A stretch of DNA of 64,000 nt from CAZDGB01 sp964504645 (GCA_964504645.1 CAZDGB010000001.1:7929-71928), one strand, 5' to 3'. Shown: positions 42,945 through 49,730, counted from the first letter of the stretch. Numbers and translations are program-made. The notes: generated by a model from the sequence alone, not told the origin.

Positions 42945-44431
42945 CAAGGAGTTTTGGCTTGAGGCTTGAGGCTTGAGGCTTGGGGGACCGCCGCCGGTTT
43001 TGCCAGCAGGTTGGCGTTGATTTCGAAGCGGTAGGCGTATTCGTCGTCGTTGCTCGTTTGCGTCAGTTGCCGCGGCTGGAGGCTGTAGCTCTTCGAGTCG
43101 ATCATCCGCTGCTGGAGTTGCAGCACGTCTTCCCGCGACTTGGCGTTACCGGTCGCCTGCAAGTTGCCGGCGGACTCTCCCTGCCCGGCGGTGAAGGCGT
43201 ACTGCGAAAGGTACATCCGGTCGGTCCCCTCCATCAGTCCTTCGAGAGCCGACATCTGCTGCAATTGATTCCGGCTCGCGGCCTGCCACTGCGAAATCTG
43301 GTTGGCTGCGGCGAGCGTCGCTTCGCCGGGCTTGATCTTGCTGTCGAGATCGATCTCCCGCTGCTGGAGCGCGTCGAGTTCCCGCAGCAGGCTGCCGCGA
43401 GTCCCTTCGACCACGCCGAAGAACAGAGCCGCAACCAGCAATGCCGCCGCCGCGCCGACGGCGAGGCGTTGCTTCCGCAAATTGACTTTCGCGGGCGGTT
43501 GCCGGGGATGCAGAAAATCGAATGGCGCCGTGCGGTGGTCGGCCTCCGCGGCCGCCAATCCGATGAGCGCGGGACTCAATTCCTTCGCTTGCGTTTCGCG
43601 GATCGCAGAAATTCGAGCCGCATCCACGCGCTCCGCCGGCGCGCCGATTCGTTCATTCAACGCGGCGAGCAACGCGTCGTCGGCCGTTCCGACGACGTAG
43701 GCCCGATCGATTTGCAACTGCGGGTGCAATCGCTGGGCGGCGACGATCGTCCGGCTGATTTCCGGCAGCAGCGCCAGGTTTGACGCCGTGTCCCCTTCAT
43801 GCGGCAAGCGGGCCGAGTGGGCGTACTGCAGGCGGTTGTTCGTGACGATGACGAGTTCCACCCGCTCGTCGTTCAACCATGCTCCGAGCATCGTCTGCGG
43901 GGCCGGTTCGTTTTTCGGCCGCGAAACGTGTGCGATGAATTCTGCCAGACCGATCGAACTGAACGTGATCGCCGCCGGGGCGAGTCCGGCGGCCCGCAAC
44001 ACGGCCTGCACGCCGTCGACCTGTGCACGGGAGGCGGTGAGCGCCAGCACCGGACGGCCATGCCCGCCGGGCGATTTTTCCAAGGGCAGATAATCGAGAG
44101 CGAGTTGTTCGAGCGGAGTCGTCGAACGCGCGGCGGCCTGGAATTTGACAAGGTCCGGCAGTTCCTCGTCGGGAACATCCGGGACTTCGAGATGCCGCAG
44201 AATGACGTCTTCCCGCGAGAGGCAGACGATCACCCGTTCGGGCGGAACGGCGGGGTTCTTCAACAGGCCGCGGAGCTTGTCGCCGGCCTGGGCCGGGGAT
44301 TGGAGCGGATCGAATTCGGCAGGCCAAGCATGGCTGAACGCTTCCTGCACGCGCACGGAGCCGTGTTCCGACTCCGCGATGCATCCGCAGAGTCGGCGGC
44401 GTTCCCACTGCAACAGGACGATCTGTGCCAT
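42944..44431 (-). CDS. PilM/PilN-like (GspL-like) protein
   Basis: 495 residues from the ATG at 44431 (MAQIVLLQWERR). The N-terminal ~330 residues form an actin-like PilM/GspL cytoplasmic domain (VIVCLSREDVILRHLEVPDVPDEEL, then the ITFSSIGLAEF and LEPISRT-like LLPEISRTIVAAQRL blocks). One TM at ~345-365 (LAVGAAAALLVAALFFGV) is followed by a coiled coil and a PilN-like periplasmic part. This is a PilM-PilN fusion, as in GspL of type II secretion. The C-terminus AVPQASSLKPQAKTP is encoded by the repeat GGCTTGAGGCTTGAGG. Coupled to the PilO-like gene. It likely belongs to a type IV pilus or secretion platform whose other parts lie elsewhere. Confidence 0.68.
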   Translation of the reverse strand: MAQIVLLQWERRRLCGCIAESEHGSVRVQEAFSHAWPAEFDPLQSPAQAGDKLRGLLKNPAVPPERVIVCLSREDVILRHLEVPDVPDEELPDLVKFQAAARSTTPLEQLALDYLPLEKSPGGHGRPVLALTASRAQVDGVQAVLRAAGLAPAAITFSSIGLAEFIAHVSRPKNEPAPQTMLGAWLNDERVELVIVTNNRLQYAHSARLPHEGDTASNLALLPEISRTIVAAQRLHPQLQIDRAYVVGTADDALLAALNERIGAPAERVDAARISAIRETQAKELSPALIGLAAAEADHRTAPFDFLHPRQPPAKVNLRKQRLAVGAAAALLVAALFFGVVEGTRGSLLRELDALQQREIDLDSKIKPGEATLAAANQISQWQAASRNQLQQMSALEGLMEGTDRMYLSQYAFTAGQGESAGNLQATGNAKSREDVLQLQQRMIDSKSYSLQPRQLTQTSNDDEYAYRFEINANLLAKPAAVPQASSLKPQAKTP

Positions 44432-44739
44432 GCCGTAATTGTTCTTTCCAGAGATATGCGTCAATTCATCATGGTGCCGGGCCTCTGGTCGATCAAGGCG
44501 GATCAACGGGCCGAACCAACTCCCTTGGGGGAACCGATACTGCGAACCGTTTCTGCGGGGGCGTTGTCAAAAGGCAACGGACATCGTTGGTTCGCGAAGC
44601 GCAAGCGTTCAGGAACGACGAACCTTCTTGCAGTCATTCCGCCGAACGGATTACGATCCGTAGACCATATTTAACCCCTGTCCGCTCCCTCGGTTTCTGA
44701 AGTTTTCCCGTCCCGCTGCCTCCAACCCCCAATCTACCT
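44432..44739. promoter_or_regulatory. 308-bp divergent intergenic region
   Basis: The space between the divergent PilM/N-like and AAA genes has no convincing gene. It must hold promoters for both. Its right end (about 44719-44738) contains CTGCCTCCAACCCCCAATCT, another copy of the CCAACC-type intergenic words. No clear sigma-70 pair could be singled out by eye. Confidence 0.4.
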
Positions 44740-46080
44740 ATGCCCCGTTCGTCCGATCCGTTTGACGCTTTGCGCGAGGCCGTGCGGCTTTCGCCGGACA
44801 ATATCCCGTTGCGGCAGCATTTGGCGGAGCAATTGTTGTCGTCCGGATTCGCCGATCAGGCCGAGGCCGAGTTCCGCAAAGCGCTCACGCAAGCGCCGCA
44901 GAACCGCGAGTTGAAAGTCGGCCTCGCGCGGGCCTTCTTTCAGCAGAGCAAGGACAGTGCGGCCCTCGTCATCGTCGAGGACCTGCTGAAGCAGATCGAT
45001 CCGCCGGCGGAGGCGTATCTCCTCGGAGCGCGATTGATGATTCGGGCCGGCGACATTCCGCGGGCGGTCGCTCAATACAAAGCGGCCATCGAATCCGATC
45101 CTGATCTCGCCGACGCCGAACTCGCGGGCCGCCTGGGCATCGACGCGTCGCCCGACGCCGAAGTCGTCGACGGTCGGATTCGCGCAGGCTACGAGGAAGC
45201 GGGCGGCGAGTTCGAAGTCCAGATCGAGAAGCCCAAGATCAAGTTCGCAGAGGTCGGCGGGATGGAGCCGCTCAAGGAAGAGATCCGGCTGAAGATCCTC
45301 TACCCGCTGCAGCATCCGGAGCTCTACAAAGCGTACGGCAAAACGATCGGCGGCGGCATTCTGATGTATGGCCCGCCCGGCTGCGGCAAGACGTATCTCG
45401 CCCGCGCCACCGCCGGTGAACTCGGCGCCGGCTTTTTGTCGGTCGGCATCAACGACGTGCTGGAGATGTGGATCGGCAGCAGCGAACGCAATCTGCACGA
45501 GCTCTTCGAGCAGGCCCGCAGCCACACGCCGTGCGTTTTGTTCTTCGATGAAGTCGATGCGCTCGGCGCTCGCCGGTCCGACTTGCAGCACAGCGCGGGG
45601 CGGCAATTGATCAATCAGTTTCTCGCCGAGATGGACGGCGTGAACTCGTCCAACGAAGGGGTGCTGATTCTCGCTGCGACGAATGCGCCGTGGCATCTCG
45701 ATCCGGCGTTCCGCCGACCGGGGCGCTTCGATCGCATCCTCTTCGTGCCGCCGCCAGATCAAACGGCTCGCGCCGAAGTCTTGCGGATTCTCTGCCAGGG
45801 GAAGCCGCTGCAAGATGTCGACTTCGATCATCTCGGCAAGAAGACACCGGAGTTTTCCGGAGCCGATTTGAAGGCCGTGCTCGATCTGGCCATCGAACAG
45901 AAATTGAAGCAGGCGTTCAAGGACGGCGTGCCGAAACCGCTGACGACCGCCGATCTCGCGAACGCCGCGAAGACGCTGCGGCCGACGACGAAGGAGTGGT
46001 TCAGCACGGCCCGCAACTACGCGCTCTACTCGAATCAAGGCGGGACATACGACGACATCTTGAAGTACCTGAAGATGTGA
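44740..46080 (+). CDS. TPR-AAA ATPase
   Basis: 446 residues. The N-terminal ~140 residues carry TPR-like helices (PDNIPLRQHLAEQLLSSGFADQAEAEFRKAL). The AAA module starts near residue 170 (IKFAEVGGMEPLKEEI) with Walker A GPPGCGKT at 211-218, Walker B LFFDEVDA near 268 and the arginine-finger region NAPWHLDPAFRRPGRFDR. This resembles Vps4/CdcH-type unfolding ATPases; the TPRs probably recruit the substrate. It is oriented away from the pilus-like genes, so a shared role is uncertain. A GC hairpin follows at 46091-46116. Confidence 0.85.
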   Translation: MPRSSDPFDALREAVRLSPDNIPLRQHLAEQLLSSGFADQAEAEFRKALTQAPQNRELKVGLARAFFQQSKDSAALVIVEDLLKQIDPPAEAYLLGARLMIRAGDIPRAVAQYKAAIESDPDLADAELAGRLGIDASPDAEVVDGRIRAGYEEAGGEFEVQIEKPKIKFAEVGGMEPLKEEIRLKILYPLQHPELYKAYGKTIGGGILMYGPPGCGKTYLARATAGELGAGFLSVGINDVLEMWIGSSERNLHELFEQARSHTPCVLFFDEVDALGARRSDLQHSAGRQLINQFLAEMDGVNSSNEGVLILAATNAPWHLDPAFRRPGRFDRILFVPPPDQTARAEVLRILCQGKPLQDVDFDHLGKKTPEFSGADLKAVLDLAIEQKLKQAFKDGVPKPLTTADLANAAKTLRPTTKEWFSTARNYALYSNQGGTYDDILKYLKM

Positions 46081-46090
46081 CGTCCCCCGA

Positions 46091-46116
46091 AACCGCGGGG
46101 CCGCGCCCCCGCGGTT
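46091..46116 (+). terminator. GC hairpin after the AAA gene
   Basis: Arms AACCGCGGGG (46091-46100) and CCCCGCGGTT (46107-46116) with a 6-nt loop lie 11 bases after the stop. The following TCTGACTC is not a T run, so it may be a factor-assisted terminator or a dispersed hairpin. Confidence 0.5.
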
Positions 46117-46182
46117 CTGACTCAGTTCCCACCGGGTTGCCAAAGAGCACTGGACGAAGATCGTCCCCTCACCTGACCGGGC

Positions 46183-46337
46183 GGCGTTGCGCAACAAAGT
46201 GTTTGCAAACAGGCGCCCGGCCGAGGGTCGCCGCGCGCCGCATATCGCCGCTTAGTTGACGCTTAATGACGCCTTCTCGACTCTTAGTTGACGGTTATCT
46301 GCCGCTTGGCGTGCTGTGGCCTACTACGAATCAGCGA
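46183..46337 (-). repeat. Dispersed ~155-bp repeat, copy B
   Basis: Read on the minus strand this matches copy A at 26798-26954, from TCGCTGATT through GCCACAGCACGCCAAGCG and CAGATAACCG, to CATTAAGCG and finally GTTTGCAAACACTTTGT with GCGCAACGCCG. It ends three bases before the left 26-bp inverted repeat of the island. No coding capacity is visible. Confidence 0.78.
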
Positions 46338-46340
46338 AGG

Positions 46341-46366
46341 CCGCAATTTGCGGGTTTGTGCACACA
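46341..46366 (+). repeat. Left 26-bp inverted repeat of the island
   Basis: Exact reverse complement of 49402-49427. Its first 13 bases (CCGCAATTTGCGG) are themselves nearly palindromic. The match stops at both ends after 26 bases. Confidence 0.8.
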
Positions 46367-46390
46367 GCCGCTTTCCCGCGCCCGCCCACC

Positions 46391-46418
46391 TTGACGTAGC
46401 CACGTTAAGTCTGACAAT
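46391..46418 (+). promoter_or_regulatory. Promoter with GTAGCCAC box before the island's first operon
   Basis: TTGACG (46391-46396), a 16-base spacer and GACAAT (46413-46418) make a plausible sigma-70-type promoter 36 bp before the ATG at 46454. The dyad ACGT-AGCC-ACGT (46394-46405) overlaps the -35. The same GTAGCYAC box occurs at 48216, 48282 and 49362, so it is a likely operator for an island-encoded repressor. Confidence 0.5.
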
Positions 46419-46453
46419 TGCCCTGTGGATTCACTGCACTACAGGAGCAAGCG

Positions 46454-46780
46454 ATGAATGCCAGGGGGCAGCTAAGCCAGGAAGAGATTGCGAAAGTAAA
46501 GGCGTGGATTTCTGAGAACCGCGAGGACGCTTCGCGGTGCCCATTTTGCGGTTGCAACGGCGATATGGATGTCGCCCCGCACGTCGTGCAGCTTTCGGCG
46601 TGGCGTCCGAAATCGTCAGACAAGCGAACGCTAACTTATCCGGCAGTGATGTGGGCATGTTTGAGATGCGGCTATATGGCGTTGCTCAATGCGTTAATCG
46701 TTGGCGTGTTGGAGACGAACGCCGAAGACATTCTTCAGCCTGTGGAAAAGCCCTCTGACGAGGAGAAGTCCAATGGCTGA
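46454..46780 (+). CDS. Small zinc-ribbon protein of unknown function
   Basis: 108 residues from the ATG at 46454, with AGGAG six bases upstream; the frame opens at 46418. A helix (LSQEEIAKVKAWISENRED) is followed by CPFCG, and after about 40 residues by CLRCG, giving a four-cysteine zinc ribbon. The stretch after the second pair (YMALLNALIVGVL) is hydrophobic but short. No family recognised. Its last 8 bases overlap the ATG of the next gene, so the two are coupled. It is the first gene of the island and follows a box-containing promoter. Confidence 0.7.
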   Translation: MNARGQLSQEEIAKVKAWISENREDASRCPFCGCNGDMDVAPHVVQLSAWRPKSSDKRTLTYPAVMWACLRCGYMALLNALIVGVLETNAEDILQPVEKPSDEEKSNG

Positions 46781-47195
46781 TCCGAACTGCAATGACCCCA
46801 AAGAGAGCGGACAGACAAAAGCGCCGCGCAATAGAAGAAAATTGGCCGGCGCTTCGCCAAGCGGTGCGGTCTACAGACAAACGCACATGGAGCGGGACGT
46901 GAAAATATATCCGATAGACGAAACCGGGATGAAAATGCTGGCGATGCTGAACGACCTCAGCACGTTCTTCTTTTCAGCGGCGGTGTTCTGCGCGACCACG
47001 GCGTTCGACCTGTGGTCTGGCATTGAAATCGAGAACAGCCCAGCCGAAAACGCTAAGCACGAGATGGGGAAAATTGAATGGGTATGCCTTGTCCTCGGCA
47101 TCGGTTGCTTCTTGGCGGGTTGCTATGCCGTTTGGTCGCGAAACACGGAGATCAGCAGAATCAAGAGGGAGTCGCGGGAAGTGACCATTAACTAA
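46773..47195 (+). CDS. Two-TM protein of unknown function
   Basis: 140 residues from the ATG at 46773, with GAGGAG ten bases upstream, overlapping the previous stop by 8 bases. Residues 1-45 are basic and soluble. Then VKIYPIDETGMKMLAMLNDLS leads into TM1 (TFFFSAAVFCATTAFDLW), a short loop and TM2 (WVCLVLGIGCFLAGCYAVW), ending with a basic helix. The layout (soluble domain plus a two-TM hairpin) resembles small membrane effectors in some defence systems, but no specific family is recognised. The 3' end overlaps the convergent transposase gene by 8 bases. Confidence 0.65.
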   Translation: MADPNCNDPKESGQTKAPRNRRKLAGASPSGAVYRQTHMERDVKIYPIDETGMKMLAMLNDLSTFFFSAAVFCATTAFDLWSGIEIENSPAENAKHEMGKIEWVCLVLGIGCFLAGCYAVWSRNTEISRIKRESREVTIN

Positions 47196-48084
47196 CCAGT
47201 TCACGATGCGGCAAACGGCGTCCGTTCGATTGAGTCAGAATCCGCTGAAAAAAGTGATCGTTCCGATCCTTCCGCGAGTTGAAGCGGGAATCGAATTCCG
47301 AGAGATACCGATGAAGATGCTTCTTGCTAATGCGGTGAAACGAACCGATGCAGGCGCGGGCAAACAGGCTCCACGCATTCTCGGCACCGTTGCAATGAAC
47401 GCCTCCCGGCGACACGAACCAGTCGGAGTGATCGCAGACGCCGTGGCTACGGCACATTTCGCCGAGTTGGTTGTAAGACTTCAGCTGATCGGTATGCAGG
47501 TCCGTGTTCTCCATGTCGATGTAGTTCTCGGCGAACTCAATCATGGTCGCCTTGCGAACGTTCGGAATGTGCGCCGTGCGAATCTTGCCGGTGCTGGACT
47601 CCACGGCACCGAGAACAATCGGACGATCCGTGGCGCGGCCATTCTTGCTCTTACCCGAACCACGGCGGGGCGGGCCACCAGCGAAGTGCTCGTCCATTTG
47701 GACGATGCCGCTGAACAGTTCCGTGCCATCTTCACGCATCGCTTCGCGGATTCTGTGACACATGTGCCAGCAGCATTCCTGCGAGATTTTGAGTTCGCGG
47801 TTCATCTCCAGCGACGACTTGGACTTCTTGGCGTTCAACAGGATGAAAATCGCCATGAACCACTTTTTCAGTCCAATGTGCGACTGGTGGAAAATCGTGC
47901 CGCTCGTTGCCGAGAACCGGTAGCGACAACCAAGACACGTCCATTGGCGACGCTTCGGAAGCACGCTCACGCGAGCGCAGTTGCACTTCGGGCATTGAAC
48001 GCCGTCTGGCCAGCGAACGCGAATCAAGTGTTGGCGGCACGCTTCGTCATTGGGGAATTGTTCCAACAGTTCAAACAATGTCAT
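47188..48084 (-). CDS. IS1595-family (ISXO2-like) transposase
   Basis: 298 residues. The N-terminal zinc-ribbon has CPKC (residue ~34) and CLGC (~56), then HQSHIGLKKWFMAIFILLNAKKS, typical of the IS1595/ISXO2 N-terminal domain. The DDE-type core shows Asp in VQMDEHFAGG, Asp in LHTDQLKSY and the HCNGAENAWSLFARACIGSFHRISKKHLHRYLSEFDSR-type end with the Asn/Glu pair (NGAEN). All motifs look intact, so it may be active. It lies inside the 26-bp inverted repeats, facing the two-TM gene. No closer terminal repeats were found. Confidence 0.85.
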   Translation of the reverse strand: MTLFELLEQFPNDEACRQHLIRVRWPDGVQCPKCNCARVSVLPKRRQWTCLGCRYRFSATSGTIFHQSHIGLKKWFMAIFILLNAKKSKSSLEMNRELKISQECCWHMCHRIREAMREDGTELFSGIVQMDEHFAGGPPRRGSGKSKNGRATDRPIVLGAVESSTGKIRTAHIPNVRKATMIEFAENYIDMENTDLHTDQLKSYNQLGEMCRSHGVCDHSDWFVSPGGVHCNGAENAWSLFARACIGSFHRISKKHLHRYLSEFDSRFNSRKDRNDHFFQRILTQSNGRRLPHRELVS

Positions 48085-48167
48085 CGAACTCGCCTTGAGG
48101 CTGCGGCGGGTTCGCGTACAATTCGGTTTACCAGACGCGATTGGGCGAACCAGCCTGATTGTGTTGC

Positions 48168-48204
48168 CCGTCAGTCGTTAGCGCGACTGGCGGGTTTTCT
48201 TTTC
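48168..48204 (+). terminator. Intrinsic terminator upstream of the ribbon-helix-helix gene
   Basis: Arms CCCGTCAGTCG and CGACTGGCGGG pair with one G-U, and TTTTCTTTT follows. No plus-strand gene ends before it, so it may stop an unseen transcript or insulate the following promoter. Confidence 0.6.
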
Positions 48205-48209
48205 ATGTC

Positions 48210-48294
48210 GTAAGTGTAGCCACACTTACTCAGGAGTCAATAGTCGTGGCCACAAAAATCGGATTGACAATCAAAAAAAACGTAGCTACGCTTA
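48210..48294 (+). promoter_or_regulatory. Twin GTAGCYAC operators and promoter of the RHH gene
   Basis: The first dyad spans 48210-48229 (GTAAGTGT arm, AGCC core, ACACTTAC arm, perfect). The second is CGTAGCTACG at 48281-48290. Both continue as CTTACTC, sharing GTAGCYACRCTTACTC. TTGACA at 48264-48269, a 17-base spacer and TACGCT at 48287-48292 form a promoter with the second dyad on its -10. The start would fall at about 48299, next to the ATG at 48300, so the mRNA may be leaderless. Confidence 0.5.
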
Positions 48295-48299
48295 CTCGG

Positions 48300-48491
48300 A
48301 TGGGAAGGCCGATGCTGCCAGACGACGAGCGCCGCGAGAAGCCGCTTAGAATCCGCATGTCGGATGAAGAGCGCGAGCTTGTCGATAGAGCCGCCGAGGC
48401 GACTGGCCAGACCACATCTCAGTGGGCGCGGGACATTCTTGAGCGCGCCGCCAAGAAGCAAGTTGGCGACGAGAAGCGACCCAAGAACTAG
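48300..48491 (+). CDS. Small ribbon-helix-helix DNA-binding protein
   Basis: 63 residues from the ATG at 48300. KPLRIRMSDEERELVDRAAEATGQTTSQWARDILERAAKK has the strand-helix-helix pattern of the Arc/MetJ/ParD (RHH) fold, with the strand KPLRIRM contacting DNA in such proteins. It resembles ParD-type antitoxins or mobilisation accessory proteins, but no toxin gene is obvious. The GTAGCYAC dyads around its own promoter suggest autoregulation. The longer frame upstream (from 48159) covers the operator and is not used. Cotranscription with the next gene is likely (83 bp apart). Confidence 0.68.
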   Translation: MGRPMLPDDERREKPLRIRMSDEERELVDRAAEATGQTTSQWARDILERAAKKQVGDEKRPKN

Positions 48492-48574
48492 GTCGGAAGT
48501 CTGGGCGATTCGTCCATGATGCTGTCGTAACGCATCGGCGGCGGTCGCAGATCACCCTATTCGGGAGGCGAGCC

Positions 48575-49339
48575 GTGTATTTATTGCGTTTGGCTCAAGG
48601 CGTTGCCAGGTTTGTTGGCGGCCTTTTTGGCGCGATTTGGAAGTCGCTTCGCACGCCGTATCCAGTCCCCCCTTACGATTCCGAATGGGAAAAGGACTAC
48701 GAGTGGTATCAGACTTTTCAGCCCAGCAAAGACACCGGACTTTACTCTCGGCTGAAGGACGATGCGAGCGAACGCTACAAGGAGCTTGTCGAAGTCTTTA
48801 ACTCCATCGACTCAAAGGCGGAGTGGGTTTTCGGCATTGCCATCGGCGGATTGGCCGGTGTCTTTGCTGCAGTATTGCCGTGGAAACTACCGTTTCTGTC
48901 CATACTTCCCACGGTAGCCGCGCTCTTGGTCACAATGTGGGTCGCGCTTCGGTGCCGGATTCCGAACGACCGCCCGGCACCGATGACAGTGCAGCGCATG
49001 ATGAAGTTGGTGGAAACGTACCCCGCCGAGTTCGACGGCATTTATAGCGCCAGCACACACATGGCAATCGAGGGACTCAAGCGCGTGAATAAGTGGAAAA
49101 CGCTTTTGGTTCGAGGAGCGGTTTACTCACTTTTGGTTGGCGCGCTGGGCTTCATCTTTCCTTTGGGTTTCCTCGAAATTCAACGTCACCGGGACGCGGC
49201 TTCCAACCGTTCTAAATCATGTCAATTGGCGGTGGACGCTCGGCAGGCGGCGGCGTGGGTGTGGGATTGGGAGTGGCGGGCGTCGGATTCGGCGGCGAAG
49301 AAGAACCAGAACCAGGATCAGACATTGATGGCTCCCTGA
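48575..49339 (+). CDS. Multi-TM protein of unknown function
   Basis: 254 residues from a GTG at 48575 with GGGAGG six bases upstream. A soluble N-terminal part with Tyr/Trp (SEWEKDYEWYQTF) and a helix (RYKELVEVFNSID) leads to a TM hairpin (FGIAIGGLAGVFAAVLPW and ILPTVAALLVTMWVALR), a helical loop, and a third TM (GAVYSLLVGALGFIFPLGFL). The arrangement recalls 2TM/SLATT-like membrane effectors of nucleotide-signalling defence systems, although no sensor or cyclase gene accompanies it, so this is speculation. The C-terminal 45 residues are low complexity. Confidence 0.65.
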   Translation: MYLLRLAQGVARFVGGLFGAIWKSLRTPYPVPPYDSEWEKDYEWYQTFQPSKDTGLYSRLKDDASERYKELVEVFNSIDSKAEWVFGIAIGGLAGVFAAVLPWKLPFLSILPTVAALLVTMWVALRCRIPNDRPAPMTVQRMMKLVETYPAEFDGIYSASTHMAIEGLKRVNKWKTLLVRGAVYSLLVGALGFIFPLGFLEIQRHRDAASNRSKSCQLAVDARQAAAWVWDWEWRASDSAAKKNQNQDQTLMAP

Positions 49340-49365
49340 GAGACAGTCGCCAGGACAAGGCGTAG
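49219..49365 (+). CDS. Possible 48-residue glycine-rich small protein
   Basis: An alternative frame overlapping the end of the multi-TM gene starts at the ATG at 49219 and reads MSIGGGRSAGGGVGVGLGV, then a Glu/Pro-rich stretch and a basic end. Its composition looks more protein-like than the overlapping low-complexity tail of the longer gene, and it begins just after an out-of-frame TAA. It may be a real small protein or the product of a frameshift. No separate ribosome site is evident. Confidence 0.3.
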   Translation: MSIGGGRSAGGGVGVGLGVAGVGFGGEEEPEPGSDIDGSLRDSRQDKA

Positions 49366-49377
49366 CCACATTATGTC
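49362..49377. promoter_or_regulatory. Fourth GTAGCCAC box, near right end of island
   Basis: GTAGCCACATTATGTC is the closest relative of the left box GTAGCCACGTTAAGTC (46396-46411). It lies 24 bases inside the right inverted repeat, while the left box lies 29 bases inside the left repeat, both in the same orientation. Read on the minus strand TTGACA is adjacent (49378-49373). Confidence 0.45.
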
Positions 49378-49400
49378 AATCAGGATACGGACTTACAACA

Positions 49401-49730
49401 GTGTGTGCACAAACCCGCAAATTGCGGGCCGCGTTGATCCTGGCGACGGCGTGGCATCTGCGAGATCGCGCCGCCTATGCGGGCGCGTGCGTCCTGTTCT
49501 GGAGCGGGGCGGCGCTGATTCCGCTCGTCACCGTGAAAACCGCTGCGGCGCGTACGATCCTGGCGCTGGTCGCGGCCAGCTATGCGATCACCGGCGTGCT
49601 GACTGTCCTTACGCTGTGTGATCCGCCGCGAATCGCGATTTCGCCCGACATCGTGTGGCTGCACTGGCTCGCGGCACTGTGCGTACCGGTGTCGCTGTGG
49701 ATCGTCAGTTTGTGGGAGCCGGAGGAATAA
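49401..49730 (+). CDS. Small membrane protein starting in the right inverted repeat
   Basis: 109 residues if it starts at the GTG at 49401. Three TM segments are visible: AYAGACVLFWSGAALIPLV, ARTILALVAASYAITGVLTVL and LHWLAALCVPVSLWIVSLW. The first 9 residues (MCAQTRKLR) are encoded by the right 26-bp repeat. No ATG exists in the frame and no good ribosome site precedes the GTG, so the original start may have been lost when the island arrived. Function unknown. Confidence 0.55.
   Translation: MCAQTRKLRAALILATAWHLRDRAAYAGACVLFWSGAALIPLVTVKTAAARTILALVAASYAITGVLTVLTLCDPPRIAISPDIVWLHWLAALCVPVSLWIVSLWEPEE
49402..49427 (-). repeat. Right 26-bp inverted repeat of the island
   Basis: Exact reverse complement of 46341-46366. 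It lies at the start of the following open frame. Outward of the repeat, GCGTTGATCC shows weak similarity to the TCGCTGATTC found outward of the left copy. Confidence 0.8.

Larger units (their letters stand above)
46341..49427. mobile_element. Putative 3.1-kb mobile island bounded by 26-bp inverted repeats
   Basis: Positions 46341-46366 and 49402-49427 are perfect 26-bp reverse complements (the left starts CCGCAATTTGCGGG). Between them are two coupled small genes, an IS1595-type transposase, a ribbon-helix-helix gene and a multi-TM protein gene, all visibly richer in A and T than the neighbours. IS1595-family elements can carry passenger genes, which fits. However, no target-site duplication is seen next to the repeats and the repeat ends do not match the GG-type ends usual for IS1595, so the boundaries remain a hypothesis. 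Confidence 0.5.

Noticed and set aside
40935..42962. 675-residue plus-strand open frame
   Set aside because: It covers the end of the synthase in another frame and the antisense of the PilO-like gene; no recognisable protein sequence.
47188..48170. Short IS1595 ends close to the transposase
   Set aside because: No convincing inverted pair was found by eye on either side of the gene; only the 26-bp outer repeats pair.
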